Below are positions 5,813 to 5,813 of a DNA stretch of 5,813 bases, piece by piece. A program made the translations under genes and the position numbers. The DNA is from Verrucomicrobiota bacterium (lineage in GTDB: Bacteria; Verrucomicrobiota; Lentisphaeria; Victivallales; Victivallaceae), in assembly GCA_023459755.1 (NCBI GenBank), contig JAEWSS010000037.1, forward strand, positions 1 through 5,813. The letters are read 5' to 3'. Position 1 is the stretch's first letter. Each line of letters begins with the position of its first letter. A model generated the notes under the pieces. The model made no database searches and was not told the origin of the DNA. It saw only the letters and a list, made by a program, of their open reading frames with translations.

Positions 5813-5813
5813 C

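Overview
The window looks like chromosomal core-plus-accessory DNA from a Gram-negative bacterium with a moderately high GC content. Three things point to Gram-negative: a glycosyltransferase family 9 (heptosyltransferase-type) C-terminus, two proteins with Sec signal peptides, and the DXP-type vitamin B6 gene pdxA. The long-form PurC, the exported SGNH hydrolase with an N-terminal beta-sandwich, and rplU without an adjacent rpmA suggest a PVC-type bacterium, perhaps Lentisphaerota or Verrucomicrobiota. That placement is a low-confidence impression from protein style, not from a marker gene.

Layout from left to right. Positions 1-1738 are a leftward (minus) operon: pdxA, followed by a multi-pass membrane protein whose ATG overlaps the pdxA stop (ATGA) and whose 3' end lies outside the window. 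A 189-base divergent intergenic region (1739-1927) separates it from a rightward operon of rplU (ribosomal protein L21) and purC (SAICAR synthetase). That operon ends in a textbook hairpin-plus-T terminator at 3172-3198. Next is a rightward single-gene unit with its own AT-rich promoter: an exported SGNH/GDSL hydrolase (3362-4516). It is convergent with a leftward pair, a GT9 glycosyltransferase C-terminus (5621-5812, start outside the window) and an exported protein of unknown function (4767-5618) starting 2 bases after the glycosyltransferase stop. A large hairpin with T runs on both strands (4677-4735) sits between the convergent units and can serve as a terminator for both.

Functionally the window joins unrelated housekeeping jobs: pyridoxal phosphate synthesis, translation, purine synthesis, outer-envelope glycan assembly and extracytoplasmic ester hydrolysis. 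Two genes are invisible if only ORFs closed at both ends are considered: the membrane protein at 1-785 and the GT9 tail at 5621-5812. I found no mobile element, CRISPR array, RNA gene, riboswitch or clear new multi-gene system. The points most worth a second look are the Asp-to-Asn change in the SGNH catalytic block, the missing rpmA, a LacI-type palindrome upstream of the hydrolase promoter, and the two tightly coupled proteins of unknown function.
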